In this document: piece by piece, positions 53,614 to 63,435 of the stretch | How the letters are laid out: every line of letters starts with the position of its first letter | How positions within the stretch are numbered: position 1 is the stretch's first letter | From: Chryseobacterium indologenes | GTDB taxonomy: Bacteria; Bacteroidota; Bacteroidia; Flavobacteriales; Weeksellaceae | NCBI GenBank assembly: GCA_001013295.1 | Contig: LAZY01000025.1 | Location: forward strand, 1-64,000 | Direction: 5' to 3' | DNA length: 64,000 nucleotides | Notes under the pieces: generated by a model | What the model saw: only the letters and a program-made list of their open reading frames with translations | Database searches by the model: none | What the model was told of the DNA's origin: nothing | Made by a program: the position numbers and the translations under genes

Positions 53614-54021
53614 CTATAAATTTTCATCATTTTTATTCAATGATGAAAATGAACACCATTTTTCTGACTGACTCATCATATTAACTAACATCCCGATTAT
53701 CTGATTATATTGATTTAGCAGATTATTATATTGCTCTTCATTCACATAACTACAGGCATAAGCAAATTGAAGCCATGTCTGGGTCTCTCTTGCCTCACCT
53801 TCAGAATCAGTCAGTTTAGCAATAAATGATTTCTCATATTTCCTTTTTCCCCAAGCCTCGCTTATATTGGCCGTTACGGATCTTGATGATCGTCTGATTT
53901 GATCTGTAAGAGAATAGAGTTCTTCTTTTGGAAAGCTTTTTGAGAGTTCAAAAATCACTCGTGCTGTTTCAAATGATTTTTGATAAACATTTAGGTCCTG
54001 ATGAAATTTAATCGTTGACAT
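53614..54021 (-). CDS. Four-helix-bundle protein (23S rRNA IVS type)
   Basis: 135 residues from the ATG at 54021 (MSTIKFHQDLNVYQKS). Blocks FPKEELYSLTDQIRRSSRSVTANISE and KSFIAKLTDSEGEARETQTWL place it in the small four-helix-bundle family once called ribosomal S23 protein. The function is unknown. It is intact, whereas a decayed relative lies at 19770-20112. It sits between the arginine deiminase-like gene and ctlX, interrupting an otherwise functional grouping, as if it had been inserted. Confidence 0.88.
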   Translation of the reverse strand: MSTIKFHQDLNVYQKSFETARVIFELSKSFPKEELYSLTDQIRRSSRSVTANISEAWGKRKYEKSFIAKLTDSEGEARETQTWLQFAYACSYVNEEQYNNLLNQYNQIIGMLVNMMSQSEKWCSFSSLNKNDENL

Positions 54022-54092
54022 AATTATGTATTTAAGATTAAAAATTGTACACAAACTCATTTACCCCAAAACTCTAGAACTCTCCCACTCAA

Positions 54093-55007
54093 TTACTCTC
54101 TCACAAGTGGCATCGTAGAACATCTCAGCAAGCCACCCATTTTGGAGATTTCTCTGTAAGGGATTTCTTCTACAGTCATTCCCCACTCATTTCTCAGGTG
54201 GTTGTTCATTCTGGTAAATGCTTTGTCTGAAACTACGATTTCCGGAGAAATAGAGAAGATATTCGGGAACATTTCAAACATTTCTTCGTCATTGATGTGG
54301 AAGCAATTTTCTTCACCAAAAATATCAATGATCAGACGGTAGTCACTTTCATCTACAAATCCATTTTTATAGATGATACACTTATCTTCTCCTATTGGGT
54401 TGAAGGTACAGTCAAGGTGAAGAATTCCTTCAAACGGAACTTTATCATTTTTCTTCAGTTCAAGATCGATGATTCTTTTCTTCGGAAAATATTCTTTTAA
54501 AATTTCGATGGCGTATTCATTTGTTCTCGCCGTTTTATAGTTTCTGTAGTCTTCGCTGAAGCAGGTACCTATGAAAATAAAATCATTCCATACAATGACA
54601 TCTCCACCTTCGATATGGGCTGTTTCAGGAAGATTGATAATTTTTCTCCATGCCACTTTTTCGAAAACGCTTTTGTATGCTTCCTGCTCGTCTGCTCTGT
54701 CAGCAATCACGTTGGAAATGATCATTTTGTCGTCAATTACAAAGGCTACGTCTCTTGAAAAAACCTGATTATAATCTTCTATGATACTTGGGCGAAGGAC
54801 TTCAACGTCATACTTCTTTAAAACCGCTTCAAAAGCGTTCATTTCATTGATTATATCCTCTTCTTTAGGATAAATGTTGTTCTCGATTGAGTAATATGAC
54901 TTGGCGTCATAACTTTCTTCCAGTGTGGGAACCGCCCCCAAAGAATTAGGCTGACCTAGTACTACTGACCTCAGCCTTCCCGTTTCGTTTTTAATGTTTA
55001 GTCTCAT
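54093..55007 (-). CDS. Arginine deiminase/dimethylargininase-family enzyme
   Basis: 304 residues of the guanidino-modifying superfamily. RD 85-86, HIEGGD (131-136), H197 (LHLD) and C296 (LLRCSTMP) form the usual catalytic set. It hydrolyses the guanidinium of arginine (to citrulline and ammonia) or of methylarginines. It is shorter than the classic ArcA (about 410 residues), so dimethylargininase-like is the closer fit and arginine as substrate is an inference. It heads the ten-gene minus-strand run and has a good promoter. Confidence 0.85.
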   Translation of the reverse strand: MRLNIKNETGRLRSVVLGQPNSLGAVPTLEESYDAKSYYSIENNIYPKEEDIINEMNAFEAVLKKYDVEVLRPSIIEDYNQVFSRDVAFVIDDKMIISNVIADRADEQEAYKSVFEKVAWRKIINLPETAHIEGGDVIVWNDFIFIGTCFSEDYRNYKTARTNEYAIEILKEYFPKKRIIDLELKKNDKVPFEGILHLDCTFNPIGEDKCIIYKNGFVDESDYRLIIDIFGEENCFHINDEEMFEMFPNIFSISPEIVVSDKAFTRMNNHLRNEWGMTVEEIPYREISKMGGLLRCSTMPLVRE

Positions 55008-55026
55008 AAAGATTTATGCAATACTA

Positions 55027-55055
55027 CAAATATAAGTAAAGGTCTCTATCTGCAA
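55027..55055 (-). promoter_or_regulatory. Promoter of the arginine/polyamine run
   Basis: TATATTTG on the minus strand (55027-55034) with TTG (55053-55055) 18 nt upstream: full consensus. The transcript would begin about 13 nt before the ATG at 55007. The gap 55056-55297 otherwise holds nothing I recognise. Confidence 0.7.
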
Positions 55056-55297
55056 AACTTTTGGATTATTTTATATATTAAATTTAACCGCCTCTGGCAG
55101 CGGCCTTCAGGAAAATTTACCTCCTATCAGACAAACCACAGATACAGTATGCAAAAACGTCTACAACTTACTATATTTCATCTACATAAGCATGATAAAA
55201 CAGATATTTTTTAAATTTAATTTCCTATATTAGTGATATAATTCTCGAGAAATTATACACAAACAAAACTTTAGTATTAACATCAAAGAACAAAGTC

Positions 55298-55465
55298 ATG
55301 AACAAGAAAAATCCGGTGCTGAAAAATGCACAAAAATTAGGAAGAGAGCAACAAAAAACAGTAATGGGAGGTGCCATCTCACCAGGAAACAGAAGATGCT
55401 GCGAATGGGATGATGTCACTGGAAAATGCTATATATGGACGTGTGACAGATGCCAATGTCCATAA
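55298..55465 (+). CDS. Double-glycine-leader, six-cysteine peptide (bacteriocin-like)
   Basis: A 55-residue frame. The leader (1-25) ends in LGREQQKTVMGG, with the charged and hydrophobic pattern and the Gly-Gly of peptides cleaved by C39-type transporters. The 30-residue core begins AISPGNRRCCEW and ends CDRCQCP, with cysteines at 34, 35, 44, 49, 52 and 54. It resembles small bacteriocin-like GG peptides of Chryseobacterium. No transporter, modification enzyme or immunity gene is adjacent; export would need genes elsewhere. It ends in a terminator and is convergent with a TonB-type receptor. Confidence 0.82.
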   Translation: MNKKNPVLKNAQKLGREQQKTVMGGAISPGNRRCCEWDDVTGKCYIWTCDRCQCP

Positions 55466-55474
55466 TCAACTAAG

Positions 55475-55497
55475 AAACCTGCCTGAAAAGCAGGTTT
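55475..55497. terminator. Bidirectional terminator
   Basis: AAACCTGC (55475-55482) pairs with GCAGGTTT (55490-55497), loop CTGAAAA, followed by TCTTTTTAT. It serves the peptide gene and the convergent receptor gene. Confidence 0.9.
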
Positions 55498-55502
55498 TCT
55501 TT

Positions 55503-57668
55503 TTATCTGGCTCTGTTTTCTTCTTCTGTTTTCTGAGTTTCTTTTGCCTGATATTTCGATCTTCCAAAATTATAGGTGAGTGAAAGAAACAGGCGGCTGC
55601 TATCCCACCAGTGTGTAAAACGGTTATCCATGATCTGTTTGTGTCTGAATTCCAATCGCTGATCATAGGAATCAAAGATGTTATTATACCCAATTTTTGT
55701 GTTGAGTGTATTATCCAGCCATGATTTCTGAATGGACAGGTCTACCGTATATCTTGGTTTAATTATATAAAGGCTGTTTCCGTTTCTGGATTCATAATTG
55801 GCAAAGAGATTAATCGTATACCCTTTTGGAAGCGAAAAAACCTGATTGAGCCTGACTTCATAATTGTAAATACCTATTGCAAAAACCTCATCCAGATAGG
55901 GTCTGAATTCATAGTTGTAATATCCAGCAATCTGACTGGTAATGTTCCACCATTTTGCTATTTTAACAGGAAAGCTGGTTTCCAGGACGGCGAAATTCCG
56001 ATAAGGAAGATTCGTTCCTAAATATTCCAAAACATTGGTTTCCGGATTGTATAGTGGATAACGTGTCATTACCTCCTTTTCTTTCCCTACCGTAAAACTT
56101 GTGATCCAGTTTTTATATCGATAAGTTGCCTTAATCTGGCTGGTGAAAGAAGGCTGTAAATAAGGATTTCCTATCCAATAGTTCAGTGGACTGAAATAAA
56201 AACGAAAAGGATTAAGTTGTGAGAAAACAGGTCTTGTCATTCTCCTGCTGTAAGAAAGGGAAAGTTCATTTGAAGTATTGAATGTATAGCTTGCACTGAA
56301 AGACGGCAGCCATTCCAGGTAGTTTCTTGAAACGACAGAATCTATGGTAACCGCATTAGAAATACTATTTGTATTTTCAAACCTTAGTCCTGCATTGATC
56401 TGGAGTTTTCCGAATTTTTGGCGGTAGGCCATATACCCAGCCCATATTCTTTCTTTATAGGAAAATGTATTGCTTCTCAAAGGATCAAATACGAATTTCC
56501 CCGCAACTGATAAAGTATCATACCTGATATTATTGTTGGTATCTGAGCTGCTGAACTTTATCCCCGCTTCGATGTCTGCGTTTCCCAACTTTTGTGAAAC
56601 ATCAATCTGAGCGGTATAAATGTCAATTTTATTAAGCAAATCCGACTTCCAATAAGACAAAATCTCATTTGCAGGTTGATTTCTATTGATGAAATCATCT
56701 TTCTGCTTATTTTTTACTGAAAGATAGTTCCCTAACAAACTGAGTCTGAATCCTTTTTTCTGAAAAGAATAATCAGTTGTCAATCCATAAGTATCCTGCC
56801 CATAATCAGAAGGATTTTCACTCAGTGTATTAAAAATCAGCTGGCTTTCATTTTTATCAGTTGTATAAAGTGATCCGTCACGGGAGCGGTTATTATCACG
56901 AAAATTGCCTCTCAGGTTTAAACCTATTCTATTGTTCTCATTCCATCGGAAATCTGCACCCGCCTGTATATTGTAAGCCAAAATATCATCTTTCTGATAG
57001 GTATTGGTCCGCATGATATTGGTATTAGCCAATCTTTGTACAGCATTGTACCGGTAAGTGGACATTCCGTTGTTATATCCTGCCTGAAGATTGTAGGTAA
57101 CTTTTCCTGTAGTGTAAGAAAGGTTGAATGTGTTTTCTCTGTAATTAAAACGGTTGACATATACATTAGCACCATAATTTCCTTTCCAGCCGAGTTTGGT
57201 GTTCTTTTTTAATTTAATATCAATGATTCCTTTAAACTCTGCATCGTATTTTGCAGATGGATTGGTATTGACTTCTACAGAGGCTACCATTTCCGGTGAT
57301 AATGACCGTAAATAGACCTGAAGTTCCTGATTACTCATCACAACAGGTTTCCCATCAATAAGGATCGCCGGACTTATTCTTCCGCCAACAAAAATTCCGT
57401 CTTCCTGATCTACCGTTACCCCAGGAGTTTTTCTCAAAACATCAAGAAGGTTGACTGATGTTTTAAAGTCTTTGTTTCCGGAGACGGCCACCACTACATT
57501 TCCCTCATTCAGTTTTGCATTTCGGGGAGCTGAACGGATGACAACTTCTGAAATATTTGTTGTGACAGATTTTGATTCTGTAAGTGAGTCTGGCAATTTT
57601 CTTTCCTGTGCCTTTCCTAAAAGTGAGAGAAACAGCAATATCAGGAGAAGCCATAATTTGAATATCAT
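55503..57668 (-). CDS. TonB-type outer-membrane beta-barrel receptor
   Basis: 721 residues. Signal peptide of about 20 residues (ends LGKAQ). Plug domain about 30-155 (VNLLDVLRKTPGVTV, ISPAILIDGKPV, SVEVNTNPSAKYDAEFKGIIDI), then a barrel with the last strand near LFLSLTYNFGRSKYQ. It has no N-terminal carboxypeptidase-like domain. The ligand is unknown. An AraC-type regulator gene precedes it by 107 bp on the same strand, suggesting direct control. The convergent small Cys-rich peptide gene is only 37 bp away. Confidence 0.88.
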   Translation of the reverse strand: MIFKLWLLLILLFLSLLGKAQERKLPDSLTESKSVTTNISEVVIRSAPRNAKLNEGNVVVAVSGNKDFKTSVNLLDVLRKTPGVTVDQEDGIFVGGRISPAILIDGKPVVMSNQELQVYLRSLSPEMVASVEVNTNPSAKYDAEFKGIIDIKLKKNTKLGWKGNYGANVYVNRFNYRENTFNLSYTTGKVTYNLQAGYNNGMSTYRYNAVQRLANTNIMRTNTYQKDDILAYNIQAGADFRWNENNRIGLNLRGNFRDNNRSRDGSLYTTDKNESQLIFNTLSENPSDYGQDTYGLTTDYSFQKKGFRLSLLGNYLSVKNKQKDDFINRNQPANEILSYWKSDLLNKIDIYTAQIDVSQKLGNADIEAGIKFSSSDTNNNIRYDTLSVAGKFVFDPLRSNTFSYKERIWAGYMAYRQKFGKLQINAGLRFENTNSISNAVTIDSVVSRNYLEWLPSFSASYTFNTSNELSLSYSRRMTRPVFSQLNPFRFYFSPLNYWIGNPYLQPSFTSQIKATYRYKNWITSFTVGKEKEVMTRYPLYNPETNVLEYLGTNLPYRNFAVLETSFPVKIAKWWNITSQIAGYYNYEFRPYLDEVFAIGIYNYEVRLNQVFSLPKGYTINLFANYESRNGNSLYIIKPRYTVDLSIQKSWLDNTLNTKIGYNNIFDSYDQRLEFRHKQIMDNRFTHWWDSSRLFLSLTYNFGRSKYQAKETQKTEEENRAR

Positions 57669-57775
57669 AATTTTTAATTTTATGAATCCAAAAGTATAGG
57701 CTCAAAGTAAAAATGAGGTTTTAGAATTGAAATTCCGCAGTACGAAATTATAAATCTGAACCCTGGAACCTCGGC

Positions 57776-58810
57776 TCAGAAGGGGGGTTGAGATTGTTTA
57801 TACAAAAGAGGGGTTGTATTTTTTATTTTCTTAAATGTAGAGAAAAATGTAGACTTGGAATTGAATCCTACTTCATATCCGATCTCTTCAATTTTAAGAT
57901 AAGATCCGTTTTCAATTTTCTCACAAGCTTCATCAATTCTGTATTCATTGATATAGGTTGAAAAACTTTTACCTAAATTATCATTTAATAACTGAGAAAG
58001 CTGATGGGCAGATATATTCATTCTGGAAGCCAGATCACTTAATTTCAGATTGGGGTTTTTATAAAGTTCTTCTGAATCCATTAACCGCTCCAGTTTCATC
58101 GTAAAGCCATCTGCCTGCTCTCCGGAAATCTTTTTATTAGAATACCTTTCGGCTTCTTTTACCGGAGTCTGCTGGTATTTTTTATTGAATAAAATCAGAA
58201 AATTAGCATACAAAACGAATGAAAACACCAAGCTTCCTCCTGCGCAATAGATCTGTACCCAACCTGTAGAAATAAGCTGATACGTCAGAAATATAATCAC
58301 ATTACTAACCAGAACGGAAACCACAAATTTATTGGGACTTCTGATGTTCTGTTTTGAATAAAGGTAATATTGATAAACCGTAAGAAATACAAATATTGAC
58401 CAAACGGTATAAATAAAGCTCCCAAAATAATGATCCCAGGTCACCGGAAAGAATAAATAGAGCAATCCAACAGTTCCTAAGATCAGGGTTAATATTCCAA
58501 ACAGACGACGACAGCTCTTCCAATCAAAATGTTCCTGCTGAAAAGAGGATTTCACATAATAATACAAAGCCAGCCCTGTATAAACCAGTCCTGACAATCC
58601 CAAATGAGGGATAAGCCTCGGCAAGTCAGGGTAGAAATAGATACACACGGAAATGCCCACTCTTAAACTCAGTGTGAGCAAAAGAAGCCCAAGAAAAAAA
58701 TCAGGTACATATTTCAGTTTTTTGACAAAGAGCAGGTAGATTCCCAGAAGAAGTCCATTGAATGCTCCTACTGCACTGAAGAAAAATAACATCTGTTGTC
58801 CGAAAGTCAT
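57776..58810 (-). CDS. Membrane-anchored AraC-family regulator
   Basis: 344 residues. About seven hydrophobic helices in residues 5-225 are followed by an AraC-type DNA-binding domain at about 245-340, with helix-turn-helix LSDLASRMNISAHQLSQLLND and the second helix region IEEIGYEVGFNSKSTFFSTFKK. Such seven-helix AraC proteins are taken to sense signals at the membrane. The receptor gene downstream is the obvious candidate target, either by cotranscription or by binding in the 107-bp gap. Confidence 0.9.
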   Translation of the reverse strand: MTFGQQMLFFFSAVGAFNGLLLGIYLLFVKKLKYVPDFFLGLLLLTLSLRVGISVCIYFYPDLPRLIPHLGLSGLVYTGLALYYYVKSSFQQEHFDWKSCRRLFGILTLILGTVGLLYLFFPVTWDHYFGSFIYTVWSIFVFLTVYQYYLYSKQNIRSPNKFVVSVLVSNVIIFLTYQLISTGWVQIYCAGGSLVFSFVLYANFLILFNKKYQQTPVKEAERYSNKKISGEQADGFTMKLERLMDSEELYKNPNLKLSDLASRMNISAHQLSQLLNDNLGKSFSTYINEYRIDEACEKIENGSYLKIEEIGYEVGFNSKSTFFSTFKKIKNTTPLLYKQSQPPF

Positions 58811-58856
58811 GATTGATTAATTTTTTTGATACAAATATATTTACAAACCGGATCGA

Positions 58857-58917
58857 TAGGAACGGACTTTAGTCCGTTCAACTTATAGAGTTCATTCATC
58901 TGGCTTTAGCCAAAGCC
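58857..58917 (-). repeat. REP-like palindromic doublet, copy 2 (inverted)
   Basis: AACGGACTTTAGTCCGTT and, about 25 nt on, TGGCTTTAGCCAAA. This is the inverted arrangement relative to copies 1 and 3. The stem changes are compensatory (GGGC/GCCC against GGAC/GTCC). Confidence 0.7.
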
Positions 58918-59008
58918 TATAATAATCTGCAAGAGTAAATTTAATAAATTATTGGATTGAATTTCAGATAGTTTTATGTTTTTTTTTGAAATTAATATGG
59001 GTATTTTA

Positions 59009-59072
59009 AGTTTTGGCTAAAGCCAATGGAAGGTTTGTCTATTGGATAACGGGCTAAAGCCCGTTTCTATTG
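59009..59072 (+). repeat. REP-like palindromic doublet, copy 3
   Basis: AGTTTTGGCTAAAGCCAA followed about 25 nt later by AACGGGCTAAAGCCCGTT. It has the same orientation and spacing as copy 1, 58 kb away. Confidence 0.75.
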
Positions 59073-59129
59073 AATGATAAACTTTGTGGATAATAATGTG
59101 GAAAAGTTATATTGATATTGCTTATATCT

Positions 59130-59214
59130 TAGCCCCGATAGAAACGGTTACCCCGCAACATGCGCCGGAAATGCGGAGGCGTGAGGAGTATGAGTGGATA
59201 GCGGGAAATAGCTC
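59130..59214. repeat. Dispersed element AGCCCCGAT...GGATAGCGGGA, copy 2
   Basis: It begins TAGCCCCGATAGAAACGGTT and ends GAGTATGAGTGGATAGCGGG, matching copy 1 at 721-825 at both ends. The middle is about 20 bp shorter. It is non-coding, placed between the AraC gene and gltA. Confidence 0.7.
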
Positions 59215-59233
59215 CTAATCATTAAAAATAAAG

Positions 59234-59257
59234 AATCCCAAAGCAAGCCTTGGGATT
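59234..59257 (-). terminator. Terminator of gltA
   Basis: AATCCCAA (59234-59241) pairs with TTGGGATT (59250-59257). On the minus strand the stem is followed by CTTTATTTTTAATG. It is 22 bp after the gltA stop. Confidence 0.85.
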
Positions 59258-59278
59258 TTTTTATGGTATAAGCAAATA

Positions 59279-60565
59279 TTATCTGCTTGCGATGTCGATG
59301 TAGTTCCTTTCCTGAGCACCTTGGTAAACCTGTCTTGGTCTTCCAATCGGGTCTCCTTTCAATCTCATTTCTTTCCACTGAGAAATCCATCCTGGAAGTC
59401 TTCCTAATGCAAACATTACCGTAAACATTTCTGTAGGAATTCCTAACGCTCTGTAGATTATACCAGAGTAGAAGTCTACGTTTGGATATAGTTTTCTTTC
59501 TACGAAGTACTCGTCTTCAAGCGCTACTCTTTCTAACTGCATTGCAATGTCAAGAGCTTTATCCTGGATTCCTAATGCTTTAAGGATGTCGTCAGCAGCT
59601 TTCTTGATGATTTTTGCTCTTGGGTCGAAGTTTTTGTATACTCTGTGTCCGAATCCCATTAGACGGAAGCTATCTCCTTTGTCTTTCGCTTTAGCTACAT
59701 ATTTAGATACGTCACCACCATCTTTCTCGATAAGCTCAAGCATTTCGATTACAGCCTGGTTAGCACCACCGTGAAGTGGTCCCCAAAGTGCAGATACCCC
59801 AGCAGAGATAGAAGCGAAAAGACCTGTGTGAGCAGAACCTACCATTCTTACTGTAGAAGTAGAACAGTTTTGCTCGTGGTCAGCGTGAAGGATTAATAAT
59901 TTATCTAGTGCATTTACTACTACCGGATCGATTTCGAAATCAGCGTTTGGTAATCTGAATGCCATTTTGTAGAAGTTTTCTACATAGTTTAGGTTGTTGT
60001 CTCCGTGGTTTAATGGTAAACCTTGAGTTTTTCTGTAAGTCCAAGCACAAAGGTGAGAGAACTTAGCGATCATCAGCTCTGCAGCGTGATCCATTTCTTC
60101 TTTAGAGTTTACGTTAACTGCTTTCGGGTTGAAAGCTGTCAAAGCAGAAGTTAAAGAAGATAAAACTCCCATAGGGTGAGCAGAACGAGGAAAAACATCA
60201 ATGATCTTTTTCATTTCGTCTGCGATGAAGTTATATTTTTTAATGTTGTTGTCGAAAGAAGTAAATTGATCCTGAGTAGGTAATTCTCCATGTAATAAAA
60301 GATACATTACTTCTGTGAAGTTAGATTTTTCAGCAATCTGCTCGATTGGATAACCTCTGTAGAATAATTCTCCTTTATCTCCGTCTAAGTAAGTGATGTC
60401 GCTAATAGTAGCTCCTGTATTTTTGTAACCTAAATCCAGAGTGATCAAACCTGTCTGGTCTCTTAATTTTGAAATATCAATCCCTCTGTCTCCGATAGTA
60501 CTATCCACGATTGGATATTCATATGAATTACCGTCGTAATTCAATATTACTTTGTTGTCTGACAT
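59279..60565 (-). CDS. gltA: Citrate synthase
   Basis: 428 residues, type II (hexameric-type) citrate synthase; condenses acetyl-CoA and oxaloacetate at the entry of the TCA cycle. The catalytic histidines lie in LHADHEQNCSTST and WGPLHGGANQAV, and the aspartate follows in the block around ERVALEDEYFVERKLYPNVDFYSG. The GFGHRVYKNFDPRA block is typical. It lies downstream of enolase with an 84-bp gap and is a separate or weakly coupled unit. Confidence 0.97.
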   Translation of the reverse strand: MSDNKVILNYDGNSYEYPIVDSTIGDRGIDISKLRDQTGLITLDLGYKNTGATISDITYLDGDKGELFYRGYPIEQIAEKSNFTEVMYLLLHGELPTQDQFTSFDNNIKKYNFIADEMKKIIDVFPRSAHPMGVLSSLTSALTAFNPKAVNVNSKEEMDHAAELMIAKFSHLCAWTYRKTQGLPLNHGDNNLNYVENFYKMAFRLPNADFEIDPVVVNALDKLLILHADHEQNCSTSTVRMVGSAHTGLFASISAGVSALWGPLHGGANQAVIEMLELIEKDGGDVSKYVAKAKDKGDSFRLMGFGHRVYKNFDPRAKIIKKAADDILKALGIQDKALDIAMQLERVALEDEYFVERKLYPNVDFYSGIIYRALGIPTEMFTVMFALGRLPGWISQWKEMRLKGDPIGRPRQVYQGAQERNYIDIASR

Positions 60566-60649
60566 TATTTATTTATTTTTTTTAAATATACCACTTTCCA
60601 TAAAATACGGCAAACAAAAATTATCGCTTGCCGTTATTTATAAATTCAA

Positions 60650-61945
<1,296 letters not shown>

Positions 61946-62117
61946 TTATTTTTTTTAGTTTATACAAATTTAATCAAAATTTAACTTTTAGGGGTATTCC
62001 GGGAGGATCTTTTTGAAATAAATCACAGTTAAATTTTAGTTAATTTATATTATGATAAACGCAGCAATTTTATTCATAGAATACATCCGTTTGGAAATGT
62101 CAGTTCCCAATAAAAAT

Positions 62118-62148
62118 GTCTCCAAATATTGATGAATAATTTGGAGAC
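62118..62148 (-). terminator. Terminator downstream of the small membrane gene
   Basis: GTCTCCAAAT (62118-62127) pairs perfectly with ATTTGGAGAC (62139-62148). On the minus strand a T-run follows (62116-62112). Confidence 0.85.
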
Positions 62149-62211
62149 TTTGGTCTTTAAATCCATTGAAAAAATCTAAAGATATAGGGTCATTAGTTTT
62201 TAATCGTTAAG

Positions 62212-62523
62212 TTATTGCCTATTGGGTGACGGTGCCAGAAGCCCTGCCAAAGTACCAATTGCTCCGGAAGAGATGGCTGTACATATGGTAATCACTTCAA
62301 CCTTAATTCCTCCTTTTATTATTGAAAGCATAAACACTCCAATAATAATCATCAGAATTACCAGCCCCAGAATAATAACAATCGTCCGGCAAATCCAAAT
62401 ATCATCTTTGGGAGGCAAACCAGAGCGTACTGATCTGGGATTTTTATTTTGCGCCCCACTATGATTTCTGTTGATAAAGGCTCCTCTTATATATTGAAAC
62501 CTTCCGTTAGCTAAAGTTTCCAT
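62212..62523 (-). CDS. Small membrane protein of unknown function
   Basis: 103 residues from the ATG at 62523 (METLANGRFQY). The frame is open further upstream but that part is not protein-like. Two hydrophobic helices (about 46-67 and 75-96) are preceded by a polar, basic N-terminal part and end in LLAPSPNRQ. I recognise no family. It stands alone between two hairpins. Confidence 0.6.
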   Translation of the reverse strand: METLANGRFQYIRGAFINRNHSGAQNKNPRSVRSGLPPKDDIWICRTIVIILGLVILMIIIGVFMLSIIKGGIKVEVITICTAISSGAIGTLAGLLAPSPNRQ

Positions 62524-62601
62524 GGTTATCAGTTTTATGATATAAATTTCTGTCAAAAAAACATTCATGTCAATTACCCAAACGGGTAATATTACAAACA
62601 A

Positions 62602-62628
62602 AACAGCATCATTAGAAATGACGCTGTT
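62602..62628 (-). terminator. Terminator after the histidine kinase gene
   Basis: AACAGCATCATT (62602-62613) pairs with AATGACGCTGTT (62617-62628) with one A-C mismatch, loop AGA. It is 19 bp past the kinase stop codon. Confidence 0.75.
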
Positions 62629-62646
62629 AATAAAAATTCCATTGAT

Positions 62647-63435
62647 TTATAATGTAATCCTGAAGAGCAGGCTGGTCCCGGTCTTATGAGATGATAATAC
62701 ACATTCACCCTTTAATTCCTCCATTCTTCTTTTCATATTCCGGAGGCCATTTCCTTCCTGACATTCTTCAGGAATTCCTTTTCCATTATCTGAAATCTCC
62801 ATGGTAAAAATATCGGCATTCTGAGAAAATGAAAGTTTTAGCTGACTTGCCTGGCTATATTTGTAAGCATTATTAATCGCTTCTTTTAAACATAAGAACA
62901 GATTCCTTCGCTGCTCTGTGGAAATAGCTGTGTCTGCAACAATTCCCTTACATTCCGAATGCAATACTATTTTTGTTTTTTTCAGAAAATTCCCGGCATA
63001 CAATGTCGTATAATCTATAAAACGCTCTAATGTATCATTTCCAGAATTAAGACTCCAAAGCATTTCCCGCATGGAAATATTCATTTCTTCTGAAGTTTTC
63101 AACAGTTCGTCAATATCATTCTGTAATTCTACATCTTCAGCCCGCTGCCTCAGAAACTCTGCCTGAAGCTTCAGTGCAGAAATACCTGCACCGAGATCAT
63201 CGTGCATATCATGGGAAATACGTTCTCTTTCCTGCTCTATTGATCGTTGTTTTTCGAGTTCTTTTTGGAGGAGCTGGTTTTGGTATTCGGCTTCTTTGAG
63301 TTGTTTTTCTTTTAAATGCAACAACTGTTTCCGGTTATAGATGAGAACAACAAAAATAAGGAACCCTACAAACAACATCATTATGCTTATTGCTGTTATA
63401 TATACGATCTTTATTTCGATGGGCAGATTGTTCAT
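62647..63435 (-). CDS. Sensor histidine kinase, HisKA_3 type
   Basis: 262 residues. One helix at about 10-33, a coiled coil at about 38-72, then the HisKA_3 dimerisation box with the phospho-accepting H78 (ISHDMHDDLGA). A HATPase_c domain follows, with N box KEAINNAYKYS, DNGKGIP and GNGLRNMKRR. It lacks a large sensing domain of its own. Its ATG overlaps the stop of the upstream membrane gene (ATGA), so the two are coupled and that protein may supply the sensor. No response regulator is seen downstream. Confidence 0.92.
   Translation of the reverse strand: MNNLPIEIKIVYITAISIMMLFVGFLIFVVLIYNRKQLLHLKEKQLKEAEYQNQLLQKELEKQRSIEQERERISHDMHDDLGAGISALKLQAEFLRQRAEDVELQNDIDELLKTSEEMNISMREMLWSLNSGNDTLERFIDYTTLYAGNFLKKTKIVLHSECKGIVADTAISTEQRRNLFLCLKEAINNAYKYSQASQLKLSFSQNADIFTMEISDNGKGIPEECQEGNGLRNMKRRMEELKGECVLSSHKTGTSLLFRITL

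Larger units (their letters stand above)
58811..59278. other. Non-coding stretch rich in dispersed repeats
   Basis: 468 bp without a supported gene. It holds two REP-like doublets in opposite orientation, a copy of the AGCCCCGAT element and the gltA terminator. No small reading frame stands out. Confidence 0.65.

Noticed and set aside
55225..55419. Minus-strand frame of 64 codons opposite the peptide gene
   Set aside because: Antisense of the peptide, with a hydrophobic, cysteine-poor composition typical of shadow frames; no supporting signal.
55371..55583. Plus-strand frame of 70 codons across the peptide and receptor ends
   Set aside because: It starts inside the GG-leader peptide gene in another frame, runs through the terminator and into antisense of the receptor. 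The peptide frame at 55298-55465 is far more protein-like.
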